A DNA stretch of 36,566 nt from Scytalidium lignicola (taxonomy: Eukaryota > Ascomycota > Leotiomycetes): positions 1-36,566 of the forward strand of contig NCSJ02000400.1 of the NCBI GenBank assembly GCA_002812745.2. The letters run 5' to 3'. Below, one piece after another: positions 22,199 through 33,385 of this stretch. The stretch's first letter is position 1, and every line of letters starts with the position of its first letter. Under the pieces are notes generated by a model, which saw only the letters and a list, made by a program, of their open reading frames with translations, did not search any database and was not told the origin of the DNA. The position numbers and the translations under genes were made by a program.

Positions 22199-22240
22199 GC
22201 TTATTTCTCCTATTCTTACTTTGCCTATAGTGTAACAACT
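22199..22240 (+). repeat. Gypsy 5' LTR, second part
   Basis: These 42 bp complete the 167-bp 5' LTR of the gypsy element after the copia array and its target duplication. Confidence 0.9.
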
Positions 22241-22342
22241 GGTAGCAATGCTTACTATACGATTGTGACCATCATAAACCATTGGCTCTGATCACCAGGC
22301 TATTGTGTAGCTACTATCTCTTCCTAAAAGACGTTACCACGG

Positions 22343-25300
22343 ATGTCTGCAGATGTAACCTTGGCCTAACAAGTCCTTAATTTCCATGACTCTGGCTACC
22401 AATACGCCTTACTGATTCATCCTGACGCCTTCTCCGCTCTCGAAAACCTCGTGACTATAGTAACCAAGGATCTCACACCTGGGTTTGTAACGTCTAGAAA
22501 TACAGGCAATTCATCTCTCCCTGGTGTTCGCTTTCCTAGTGACTGGGCAGTCGACAAGCCAGCGTTTAGGAAGACCCTCAAACACCTTTTGCAGGTCTTC
22601 GGAACACAAGTTATTGCCCCTTCCAAGACCAGATTACGAGTTACTCTATCTTTCACGACTATCACTTCAGTATCTACTTCAGTATCCCCAGACGTCGATT
22701 CGATTACCTCCGCTCTTACACTTATACTTACCCTCGCACCTCCTTATACAACTGCGCAGACCATACATTTTCACCCAGGGACAGCTTTAGAAGTTACTCT
22801 ACCTCGGTCGGCGTTTAAAACCTGTTGCGCAGAAGTAGGCGGTGTAGCAATTTTAGTTGTAGCTCCACCACAAAGTACTTCTCCACCACCCTTGGTCTTA
22901 TCGATTACTGTACTTACTCTATACGGTGATGACATCATTACATCATCACTATTGCAATCAGGAACTACCATCCTTTCCACGCCTTCTTCCGAGGAAGATA
23001 TTTATGGTGCAGACCTTATTATTACCAAGNTGTCTGCCAGAGCACCAAGATCCCCTGCGTCGGTCACCTGAGAGCTCGAACGCCTGCTATCTCTATTCTT
23101 ACGACTACCTACCCTACAAACTCATAACCTCACCGACAACATGCTAGGCTTCACCGCGGCAGAGTTACAGCAGGTAGCAGAGATCATACGTGGCATGGGC
23201 TCTGCTGCTCTACAAGCGACTTACAAAGCCTCGGACCTGGGCTATTTCTATCCTAATATGCTCAAGGATAGAGAATGGCTGGATCAGGACATAGTGGATA
23301 AGNATGGTAGGACATATTACAGGAATGTTTTCTCCTTCACCACTTGTGTCAAAGCTTTTGCGTCCACCAGAGATGAAGCACAAGTCAAGAACATCCTCAA
23401 CTCTTGCTTCCGCGGCGATGCAGAGCAGTGGTGGAACTCCTTGGACGACGTCCGCCGGGCAGGCCTCATCAGCATCCCCGGTTTGGTAGCGTATTGTTCT
23501 GCCTTGGAGACCCGCTTTCAACCTTCCCCATCTGAGGCCTTTGCTAAATATGAGTCTACCCGGTATACCATCGATGACTATCGTATCCGGAGATCGACTA
23601 TGGAATACCTGGCCACGCTGGAAGCAGCAGCTAAGGCTTGTGGCCACACTATTGTCGAAGATAAGTTTAGCATTGTGATTCAAGCTTAGATGAAGCTTGA
23701 TCTCCCACTACGCGCTAATATCCCAGAGCCTTCTAAGGGAACCACCTTGGAACAGTTCACCAACACCTTGCAAAGCTGGCAGGCAAACTGGTTTGACAGA
23801 TACCCACCTCGGCAGGTGTATCGTCCTAATACCTACTAACAAAGTAAGTCAATTCCAAGCTTTCAGCCCTTGGTTCTCCCTTATCGCCCTCAGAACTTCG
23901 GATCTCGTTTTAATCAACCCGGTTTTCGATATTACTACCCTTCTGGACCTAGGAGTACGCAGCCTACATTCCGTGCAGACCAATACAATAACGCGCCAAA
24001 TAATCCATCGTCCAACCAGGGTACTCAATATACAAACAATGCTAACCCAGCACAACATTGGACATCGTACCAATTTCGCAACCAAAATACATTCCCAACC
24101 CGACCGTCCTTCCAACCACGGAGACAGCTACAGCTTACTGCAGGACCTTCCGCGGGACCTCCCAACAATCAAGGTCCCTTACAATATAAGGCGCAAAACG
24201 GAGGTCAGAAAGCTTATATAGCGGATCCCGATCCTGACCAAACTGATGGGACAGATCATCATGATCCACAGGCTGACTATCAATACCCTGATATTGACGA
24301 CCCTGAGGCTTACACTCCAGACGACCAGATGGATGATCCTCTTGGGTTTTCTGAACAGCAAGGTGTTAACTACGAAGGAGATTATAGTGATCCTAACCTC
24401 TCCTCGGCTTTACATGTCCTTCCATCGGCGCTAGGTCCTACAACAGCGTGTTTTCATAGTCCTACAGTAAGAACTGCGACTTTTACTCAACCGTCGCATT
24501 GCAATTACTGCAAGGAAGCCTTTCCATCGTGCAATAAGTTGTTCAGGCACCTTTTCACTTGTGCGAAGGCTACTCACAAATCACCCATTCCCGTGGAACG
24601 GCAGACAAACCCTCCGGCCGTAACACTCCTCTCTGGGAATGCTGAACCCAAGGAGAAACGATCGAATGCGCCGCCCTTGCATATTGGCACCGGTATGGGT
24701 TATCGCGGGTTTACCTACGCTAAGGCACGAGTACGATTGATCAAGACCGCCCAGTACACCTCTGTCTGCCTTGACACTGGATGCTCAGCAACATTGATCG
24801 ACCGTGCTTTTCTTGAAGATTAGCTTGAGAATAAATTTGACGTACGTACCATGGCAGTCCCACTCATTGTTCAGGGTATTGCAGGAAACTCCTACAAAAC
24901 CACGGAGTATATTATCCTTGACATCCGGTTCCTTGGAACTGACCACGAAACTGATACTGAGACTGAGGCCGTAGTACAGAGGGAGGTTCATATTGTGGAT
25001 AACTTACAAGCTAAGATGTTGATTGGCATGGATATTATAGCGTCAGAAAATATGATTGTCGACCTTGGTAGACAGTCTTTGTATGTTAGGTTATGTGGTG
25101 TTGATGTCCCCATTGAAGTTAAATACCGTGCAAGACTATAGGCTAGGCTAGTCTATGCTAGATTTACTGTCCATATACTACCAAACTCCATGGCATGAAT
25201 CCTTATTCATCAGGCAATCCACATAGACTGTGATTATATCTTTGAGCCTGACGAAACCCTATATCTTGCCATATATGCCCAAGTCTTGAATGCTATAATC

Positions 25301-28300
25301 CCATCGGTGCTAGTACGTAATTATTCAGATTAGAGTATTAGAGTACTATGGAACTCATGCATAGGATGTTTGCAAGAACTTGACTGTGAACACACTCTTA
25401 CTGCCAATGCCTTCCAAGGCATGCCCATGAGTCCTTTGGAAATGGTTGAACGACTACTGAAGCGTTGCCTTGGATGGATTAAATTTACCCTCATGGCATA
25501 TTTCACAGCAATAGCCTCGGCTTCACATACCGCAGTGCTCTGACCTACAGAAACCATTTTACCTAATTAGGTTACCATCTTCAGGGATGCTTATAATCTT
25601 ACAGTCATACAGTTAACCGAGGTGGTTAATCGTCATACAACCTTATAGGATGATTTGTCTCCTTTTATCGATATACCCAAGGAGGAATGGATGACTATAC
25701 CATTGGCTTCCAACTGGGAATCAAAAATGTCTTCAAAACCACCTAAGGTGTACTTTTTAGGCGAGAAGGATCGACAAGAAGTGGACAGTGTCTTTGATGA
25801 ACTACATAACTAGGGGTGTATGGAATGGATAACTAAGCTTACCCCCTTTTCCTTCCTTGTCTTTGTAGTTTGGAAGACCTTGCCTTCCGGTAAGAACAAA
25901 GGACAACTTGTAGTTGACCTCTGTCTGCTTAATAAGGTTGTGTTGCTGGATGTTTATCCTATTCCTTTACAGTCTGACATTATTGCATCAGTCCAAGGGG
26001 CTAAGTTTATCTCTGCTATGGACTGCCTTAAGTTTTTCTATCAATGGAGGGTAGCTGAACAAGATGTTCCTAAACTGACTGTGATCTTACACCGCGGTCA
26101 AGAGTCTTTTTGTGTTGTTGTTATGGGATACTGGAATTCACCTAGCTATGTGCAGTGACAGATTGATCGTATATTATGCCTATATCCTTGGGCTAGAGTT
26201 TATATAGATGATGTTGTTATTTTCTCTAATTCCTTAGAAGAACACGTTGATCATCTAGACCAAATTTGTGGACTGTTTCTCAAAATAGGAATATGGCTTA
26301 AGCTTACTAAAACCTTTCTTGGCTTCCTTACCATACAACTCCTTGGGCAGCATGTGGATTCTCTTGGCCTTAGTATAGTTGAGGACAAATTCTACGCCAT
26401 CGCCAAACTGTCTTTCCTTAAGACACTCAGGGCTCTTGAAACTTACTTTGGTCTCACCGGATGGCTTTGACAATATGTCTTATGGTATGCGTCTATTGTT
26501 AAGCCTTTGCAGCAGCGCAAAATACTTCTTTTGCAGAAAGTGCCCTTGGGCAGGGCTTACATCAAATATACCGCTGGCACCAAAATCACTGAACCTACGG
26601 CTAAGGAGAAGAAGGCGTTTGACATACTTCAATTTATACTATCCAAGCCTACTTATCTGGCACATCTGAATCCTAACCGTCGACTTTATATTGATTTGGA
26701 CGCCTCCAAGGAGTACGGATTTGGTGCTGTTGCTTACCATGTAAAAGGCGATGAAGTTCAAGACCCTAAAGACAAGTTGTATCCTAAGCGGAACGATATT
26801 GAACTTATTTTATTCTTTAGTAGGTCCCTTTCCGCCGCAGAATGAAATTATTGGCCTACGGAACTGGAAGTTACAGGCATAATATGGGTCTTGTGCAAAT
26901 TATGTCACCTTGTCGAATTGTCTAGGTGCCTTCTCACATGGATATACACGGATCATGGGGTAGCCTTTGGAATTGTCAAGCAAACCTCCTTGCATACTAC
27001 CTTGGCTGAAAAGTCCAATCTACGCCTTGTTAGAGCTTTAGAATTTATCTAACGCTTTGAGGTTGAGCTGGTTTACAAACCAGGCAAATCCCATACTGTC
27101 CTTGATGTACTTTCATGTTTTGGCATGACAGACCTAGACCAAAACCTTTCCAAGGAAGGAGAACTTGACTTTATACATGCATATAACTATACTATTACCT
27201 TAGCAGAACTATCACCAGAGTTTAAAGATGGCTTGTAGAGTACATATTCTAAAGACTTTGCTTATGCCTGGATTATCGAGTAAATTCATCAGAATAATAC
27301 CTTAGATGTTGCTAATCGTGTAGAGCTACCCTTTTTCATCTGGGATGGCCTCATCTGGCACCAGGGCGAGATTGAGAAGTTGTGTATTCCTCATTCTATG
27401 ATTGGCCAGATCCTGGATATTGCACATACTAAAGCAGGCTATCCAGGCTATGCTAGGACTATGGAGTAAGCCTTATATTTCTATATCTGGCACCTAGGCA
27501 AGGCAGTTTGCGAGTATTTATATTATTGTCTACAATGTTTAGTCTATTAGACTAGATGCCATGCACTGTATAGTTCTCTTCAGCTAATTGTTTTACCACT
27601 GGTACTATTCTACATGATCTTAATTGACTTTATACTTGGATTGCCTTTAGTCAATAGCATTAATTCAATTATGTCCGTTATTGATAAGTTCAGCAAACGT
27701 ATAGCTTTGGTTCCTAGGCATGACCAATGGTCAGCTGAGTAATGGGCAAATGTGTTATTAAATCGTTTATGGATTGTAGACTAGGGCTTACCTAAGGCTA
27801 TCATCTCCGACTGGGATAGAAAGTTTTTATCCGACTTCTGGAGGACTTTATTCTGTAGACTAGGCATTTCTCTCCTTTATTCTATGGCTTATCACCTACA
27901 AACGGATGGAGGAAGTGAGTGCACCAATCAGACCATGGAAATCGCACTTTGATTTTTACTATCTACTATGGAGGACATTACTTATTAGCTTGAACTGTTG
28001 CCATAGCTTCAGGCCTCTCTTAATAATTACAAATCTAGATCTACAAGCTTTACTCTTAATGAAGTTGTGTACGGCTTTACTCTTAATTTCATTTTTGACC
28101 TTCACCACGGTGATCCCTCTAGACCGTCTTTATCCTTGACTAGGACTTAGGCAGAACAAGTTATTGATTATGCAAACTCCGTCGCCAAGGACTATTATGA
28201 CCATAACCACATTCCACGATTTCTCAACGTCGGTGACTGGGTTCTGATTCGACTGCATCACGGATATAAACTGCCTGGAGAACATCATAAGCTAGGAAAG

Positions 28301-28771
28301 TAATATATCAAACTTTTCAAAGTCATTGAACGGATTGGTTGATTGGCTTACTGTTTGGCTATCCCGGACCATTGGACCATCTACCCTGTGTTTAGTATTG
28401 TTCAGCTAGAACTAGCTCCTGACCTTTCCGAGGATCCTTTCAATCGACATACTTACCAAGAACCTAGTCCAGCAGTAACCACCAAGGATGGTGATCCAGA
28501 ATGGGAGGTCGAGAAGATATTGGATAAACGTATCCTCAAGTGTAGCTATGGTGTTTTAGTCCAATATCTAGTCAAGTAGAAAGGTTAGGCCACAAAGCAC
28601 AACATGTAGCGGACAGTCAAATATCTGAACTGCCCAGAGTTAATAACTGAATTCGAGGAACACCTCACTAACGCGAACACGATTACCTTCTTCACGTCGC
28701 CACAGTTAAGCTTCACTTCCAACAACTCAACACTCTCCTGCTTACCAGCAACTTTTCTGACCAAGGCATAA
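22343..28771 (+). pseudogene. Gypsy gag-pol frame with chromodomain, broken by stops
   Basis: One reading frame can be followed from ATG 22343 to the stop at 28769-28771 (about 2,140 codons), with a dozen or more stops, mostly Q, R or W codons turned to TAA, TAG or TGA. It holds an N-terminal domain of unknown type (to about 23068) and a retrotransposon capsid from ATG 23141 (with the AEQWWNSL pattern). A C2HC finger lies at 24500-24562 and a protease with LDTGCSATLID near 24770-24800. RT follows with YIDDV at 26201-26215, then RNase H (26690-26845), integrase (zinc part about 27420-27540, core about 27670-27940) and a chromodomain (about 28493-28660, EWEVEKILDKR and YLVK). Single-base Ns lie at 23030 and 23303. 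The frame is dead. Confidence 0.9.
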
Positions 28772-28829
28772 CACTACACAAATAACATGTCTAGAATCCT
28801 AGATCTCATTACCACGGTCGTTAGCCTTA

Positions 28830-29720
28830 ATGCCTTCTCCTCGCTCAGCCCCGTCTATGCCATACAATGATCAGTCTGATCACCTGGAAATGATCACCAA
28901 GGGCAAGACCTACGCCAAACCCTTACTATTCACAAAATTCACCTCCGAACAAGGCCATACCGAACTTACAGAATTTACAAAGCAACTTAAAGCAGATTTC
29001 GATGATCACTCCAATACCTCTTCTTTCCGTGGTGAGAAGCTGAATATCTTCACCACACAGCATAACTTCACCATATCCAAGACTCTCACGAACTTTAAGG
29101 ATTTGCCCAAGGGATACACAGGATGGCGTTAACTAATGATAGAGACTCTACTGGCCGCGGAGATGGCTCTCCTTCAGCCCTTCTTCTAACAATTCTATGC
29201 TCTTCACAATGTTGCTTATACTAACACCCAGGTCTATATATCTGCAATGGTCTACCATTTCATCATGTCCACCAAGGACTAATCCAAAGAGCCAATGTAT
29301 AAGAAGGGGTTGCTTCTATAGCTCTCTTTAGATGATTTTGTTCTATACTATCATAGCTTTGTGCAATTTGTCCAGCATTTTCAGTTACCTGCTTGTTCAC
29401 ATCCATTCAGATAGATTGTGCAATACATGGCACTTCAGAACACCGAGGACACTATATTGGCATATTACTATTGGGTTTCTGCAGTACTATATGGAAATAA
29501 CACTTCTAAGACTATGGTTTTGACAATCGGAAAGATTACAGAGCTTCTCAAGAGGGATCTCAAACTACTCGTCGTGTTTGCGCTATACTTACCATTCTCA
29601 CTTGTGTCGTACTCGCCATTCTTATTGACTACCCAGGCTACATCATCTACTCTGCCTGCTGCGAAAAGACTACGAACGATGACTGAGCTGATCGATATCG
29701 AAGACTTCATCGAAGTCTAA
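28830..29720 (+). pseudogene. Extra gypsy reading frame downstream of the chromodomain, function unknown
   Basis: A second frame, in a different phase from gag-pol, begins at ATG 28830 only 59 bp after the pol stop. It can be followed to 29720 (297 codons, stop included) and perhaps to about 29910. It is interrupted by stops at 29130, 29187, about 29277, about 29317 and 29411, each explicable as a C-to-T change. The reading between stops stays coding-like with no frameshift. I recognise no domain: no zinc finger, no signal peptide, and one hydrophobic run near 29566-29628. It could be a structural or envelope-like protein of the element, or a captured host fragment. Confidence 0.55.
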
Positions 29721-29910
29721 CATCTTACCAAACCTCTATTTGCTACCATGGGCAAAGTGACTCTTGAGGCAAAGCCTTCACATATCAACGAATTTCATCG
29801 ACAACTCGGTGTTAGCTTTTACCAGCTTGTCCACAAAGCTTTATCTTAACCACCTAAGGATGTTGAACAGTAGTATACCTTAGTATTATAACTTCTCTTC
29901 TGTGGATGAC

Positions 29911-30103
29911 CATAGGTCCTTGGAGTAGTTCTCTCTACGCTTCTACACTACTTAAGAACTTCCTAAGCTTTCTTATTACCACCAAAGCTCAGCCTTAACT
30001 TTTCTTTCAACCTTTTACAGTCTTACCAAGGTTAAGCCTTCTTCCTTTTCATTTTTAAGATCTTTACCAACGAGGGCGTTGGTCTTTTGCTGTGGTGGGC
30101 AGA
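29911..30103 (+). other. Gypsy 3' untranslated region with polypurine tract
   Basis: There is no coding signal here. The GTGGTGGGCAGA tract directly before the 3' LTR is the likely second-strand primer. Confidence 0.5.
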
Positions 30104-30270
30104 TGTTAGGGCTATGGTTTAGGGTTACGTTACGCTTAGTCATCTATTCGCTTAGTCATCTCGCATCCTCGGTTAGCCTTAGTCTTTATAGCTTTTAGTT
30201 GCTCCGCAGAGCCTCAAAATAGAACTATGCTTATTTCTCCTACTCTTACTTTGCCCATGGTGTAACAACT
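30104..30270 (+). repeat. Gypsy 3' LTR
   Basis: This is the intact 167-bp partner of the split 5' LTR, followed by the TATGG target duplication. It differs from the 5' LTR only by transitions. Confidence 0.9.
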
Positions 30271-31124
30271 TATGGCTATCAAAGAACAGCATACAAAATT
30301 GGCCTTTAATTTTATTTTTAATAACAAGTTTAAAAGTTTTCTTAAGTTATTTAAGAGTAATTCAATTGTTTGTTTATTTATTATTACTTTGTTCATTTTT
30401 TTNAACTTTTAGGTAATTAGTTACTTAAAGCTAATTGATAGTGTTTTCCTTTAAAAATGATTAAAGATAATAAAACCTATTTATTAATATTGATTGATTT
30501 AATAACTATAACTTATTTATGATTTTCAAGTTGTAAAGATAAAAGTTTACTAAAACAATCAGAAGTTATAATTACTTTTATAATAATTATTATACTTATT
30601 ATAAAGTTTGTTTTATCGAAATTGTAAATGTCCTTGTCTAGGATTCTATATTAAGCTTTGATTTTGAGGAATTGGTTAAACTATTGTTGAATAAGCTTTA
30701 AATTTTTGTATTTAGCTTGTTGATAATTATATTTGTGAATATATTTAGTTGTTAACTTAGCATGACAGCTTAAAAATTGCTGAATTTAATTTTTGCTTAT
30801 AGGTGGAGGAGAAGTAGGTTTATTACACTTAGAAATCAAAATATCAGCTATTGTTTGTACACTTGAAGGTTTAGAAGGTATTTCTTGTTTGCTTATAGAG
30901 ATAACCTATTCTACTAAAGATTTCTCTTCAATTTGAGTTATCTTGAACTTTTTGTTGTAAGTGGTAAAAACCTTAGGATGTCTATGCATTTGATTAAACA
31001 AAGTTGTAAGAAGAACATTAAAATTACATGATGTAGCTTGCATTGATTTGATTTTCTTGTTTTTGAGTGCATTTATAGCAAGAAGGACTCTTTCTTCTTG
31101 TTGTTCATGTAGCCTTTTTGGCAT
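30271..31124 (-). pseudogene. pogo-2 transposase, N-terminal part
   Basis: The frame begins at ATG 31124 with the same helix-turn-helix pattern as pogo-1 (QQEERVLLAINALKNKK). It continues in degenerate, AT-rich form through the first DDE_1 segment to the gypsy insertion. Ns at 30403 and 31163 follow T and A runs. Confidence 0.8.
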
Positions 31125-31244
31125 TGAAGCGTGCTATGGTTAAGCAATAATCAATACAAAAANTGTAGGTGTTGATGAATTCAACATTTGGAGGGGAAGT
31201 GTTCGGTAATACAGGGAGTTCGGTAATACCGGGAAATACGTTAG

Positions 31245-31442
31245 TGTTGGTAGAATAGTTGTTACGTACACGTAATATTCACGTGCCAATGTAAACTAGT
31301 CCCGATTAGGTAGTGGGAGTGAGCGAAGCTCTTACAGCTTCACTCCACTCCCACCTCCTTTTCGCACAACAACCATGATTTAGCACAACGAATATATTAC
31401 GTATTATTGCGTACTGTACTACGTGCTACAGCTGAACCGACA
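31245..31442 (+). mobile_element. Family-A solo LTR (198 bp), next to pogo-2
   Basis: It runs from TGTTGGTAG to GAACCGACA and shares the core CTAGTCCCGATTAGGTAGTG with the copy at 33386. The flanks GTTAG and GTGGG do not match, perhaps because pogo-2 inserted one base to its left. Two bases of pogo-2 target (TA) and one G separate the elements. Confidence 0.75.
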
Positions 31443-32126
31443 GTGGGATTCCCTACCTCCTGAAACAGATATATAAAACCGTATTACCGGCCATTACATA
31501 AGCACAATATCTGACATCCTTAAGTAAATTCGACGTATGGAGCCTAATTTACTTACTATGCATTTTAATTTTGATAGCCAATAACATAACAGAACTGGCG
31601 GAATCGAATGTGGATTTAGGTTTGCCCTATTATAAAGAGATTTCGCAATTCGAGAGCACTGTTATGGGCACCGTACTGGACCACCGCAATTTCGAGCTAT
31701 TCCTGAATAGGAAACTATCATGCAATTCAGAAAACTCTACGGATTTGAGCGTTTGGAGGTGGTGGAGTATGGGGTCTGGGGTAGTGCGTGTGTGTGTGTG
31801 TGTGTGGAGAGAGCATGGAGAGCGACGGAGAGTAGAGAACCGCCAGCTACTTGTGGCATCCGCAACATCCGCCGCGATTCCAGTGTTCCATCAATGGATG
31901 CAACCAGTTTGTTCCAGGTTCCAGATTCCAGATTACTATCGCAAATCTAGTCATTTCGCGCGGAGAGGATAAAAAAANGTGGCCAACTTAAGATCCTGTG
32001 CCGCGGCTGCCCTTTATTAAGACATCACCGTCTTTCCCAGACATGTAAGTCTGTTTCCGTACCTTTCTTTTTTTCTATCTACTCTATTCTACTCACGCAT
32101 TTTTTTTTTACCATCCAGAGCGAAGT
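31443..32126 (+). promoter_or_regulatory. Upstream region of the FAH-family gene
   Basis: It contains a (GT)10 microsatellite at 31788-31807 and a pyrimidine-rich leader at about 32060-32115. A likely 5'-UTR intron lies at 32045-32118 (GTAAGT ... CCAG), nine bases before the start codon. Open frames here look accidental. Confidence 0.55.
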
Positions 32127-33115
32127 ATGGCTCCCAATACTTTTGAGAGATTGATTCGCTTTGAGAATGAAACAGGCCACGTCGTCTACGGTGATCTACC
32201 CGCAGGTATTCCCACCGAAGCCATCAAGGGTTCAACGGTCCAGGTGGTTGCGGGTGATCTGGACACGGGCTTCATGCGCACTACTCAGAAAGCCACGGTG
32301 AAAAAGGTACACACGCTTTAGATGGCCCTCTGTTCCCATTTCTGTCGAGAGATGAGCATGAGAAACTGAACATACTTTGCATACAGCTCCTCTGTCCTCT
32401 CCTAAGCACCAATATTATTCTGTGTGTCGGCTTAAACTACGGCCAACATGCAAAAGAAGCGAAGGCAAGTCAAGTTTCCGCACCATTTGTCCTTATTATT
32501 CTGACTCTTTTCTGACCACACAGCTTGAACTGGCAACCTACCCCGTCATTTTCACCAAGCCCACGGATGCTCTTGCGGGGCCAACAGATCACATCTACAT
32601 CCACAAGGATGTCCAACACCAACTTGACTACGAAGGCGAAATGACCGTTATCATGGGCCGTGATGCCAAAAACGTGTCGGAGCAAGAAGCTCTCAATTAC
32701 GTGCTCGGGTATACCGTAGGGAATGATCTCTCCGCTCGAGACTTCCAAGTGCCGGCCAAAGTCGGTGGCGGCCAATTCAGCTACGCCAAATCCTTCGACC
32801 AGTTCGCGCCCATCGGACCTTGCATTCTCTCCGCAGCACTAGTTCCTGACCCGCAGCAGCTGGACCTCTACACCAAGGTCAATGGCGAGTTGCGGCAGAA
32901 GACATCCACTGCAGACATGATCTGGAGCACGCGGCAGATTATTGCGCATCTGAGTCGCGGGACCACACTGCGGAAGGGGACAGTGATCATGACGGGAACG
33001 CCGTCTGGGGTTGGGCTCTTTTNGGGATCCCAAAACATTCCTGAAGGATGGTGACGTGGTTGAGATTGGCATCGAGGGTATTGGCTCAATCAAGAATACG
33101 ATTGTGTTTGAGTAG
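32127..33115 (+). CDS. Fumarylacetoacetate hydrolase family protein (three exons)
   Basis: The exons are 32127-32306, 32387-32464 and 32524-33115, giving about 282 residues. Intron 1 is GT-AG (80 bp). Intron 2 is a 59-bp GC-AG intron (GCAAGT ... ACAG), the only choice found that keeps phase and joins HAKEAK to LELATYPVIFTKP. The FAH fold is clear: VGLNYGQHAKEA, the metal-binding DYEGEM (Glu 123 and 125), VGNDLSARD (Asp 154) and YAKSFDQFAPIGP (Lys 175). Such enzymes hydrolyse C-C bonds in fumaryl- or acylpyruvates, in the cytosol or mitochondria; the substrate here is unknown. An N at 33023 adds one base, and leaving it out restores the frame to the stop at 33113. It converges on the dioxygenase gene. 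Confidence 0.9.
33023..33023. other. Single N causing an apparent frameshift
   Basis: The N follows four Ts inside the GVGLFWDP region of the FAH gene. Without it the frame reads on to the natural end, so it is most likely an assembly artefact at a homopolymer. Confidence 0.85.
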
Positions 33116-33385
33116 AGTATGCTTTCATGTACACACAGACATAGACATAGATATATAGGTGCAAAAGAAGAAAAAGGAAAAGAAAATTATCCCTTATTCC
33201 AAAAAGTTCACAAATCGACAGCAGAAAAACATGTAAATCAAGGCATGACATGGCTTGCTCTACTTAATTACTTTGATACATATGGGGATTGATTTCCAGC
33301 TGAGTTTCGGTTTATTTATCTGAAGTTGAACGGACGTGTGGCGTGAGAGAAACGTAGAATAGTGAATAATTAACACACTTCTTAT
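33116..33385. other. 3' flank of the FAH-family gene
   Basis: This stretch is AT-rich with no gene. It should hold the FAH terminator. It ends in the CTTAT target site of the next solo LTR. Confidence 0.5.

Larger units (their letters stand above)
10813..30270 (+). mobile_element. Ty3/gypsy retrotransposon with chromodomain, carrying a nested copia array
   Basis: The two 167-bp LTRs (10813-10937 joined to 22199-22240, and 30104-30270) start TGTTAGGGC and end GTAACAACT. The target duplication TATGG lies at 10808-10812 and 30271-30275. Net length is about 8.2 kb. The LTRs differ by about 13 transitions and no transversion that I can see. A purine-rich tract (30092-30103) precedes the 3' LTR, and TGGTAGCAATGC right after the 5' LTR may be the primer-binding site. 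The order gag, protease, RT, RNase H, integrase, chromodomain is that of a chromovirus-type element. Confidence 0.9.
9889..31241 (-). mobile_element. pogo-2: second Fot1/pogo-like transposon, split by retrotransposons
   Basis: The left end begins ACGTATTTCCCGG at 9889 and the right end is its inverted repeat at 31241, with TA at 9887-9888 and 31242-31243. Removing the gypsy element and its TATGG duplication leaves about 1.9 kb, matching pogo-1. The TIRs again contain two tandem 17-bp units, here of the form GGTATTACCGAACACC. The sequence is much more AT-rich than pogo-1. Confidence 0.9.

Noticed and set aside
23210..23683. 157-codon antisense frame opposite the gypsy capsid
   Set aside because: Antisense shadow of a conserved capsid frame.
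27906..28139. Separate 77-codon gene within the gypsy integrase region
   Set aside because: It is a shadow in another phase of the integrase frame.
31242..31447. Exact target duplication for the family-A LTR at 31245
   Set aside because: The flanks GTTAG and GTGGG do not match, nor do the flanks after removing pogo-2.
31571..31972. 133-codon plus-strand frame upstream of the FAH-family gene
   Set aside because: It runs through a GT microsatellite and shows no domain; it looks like promoter sequence.
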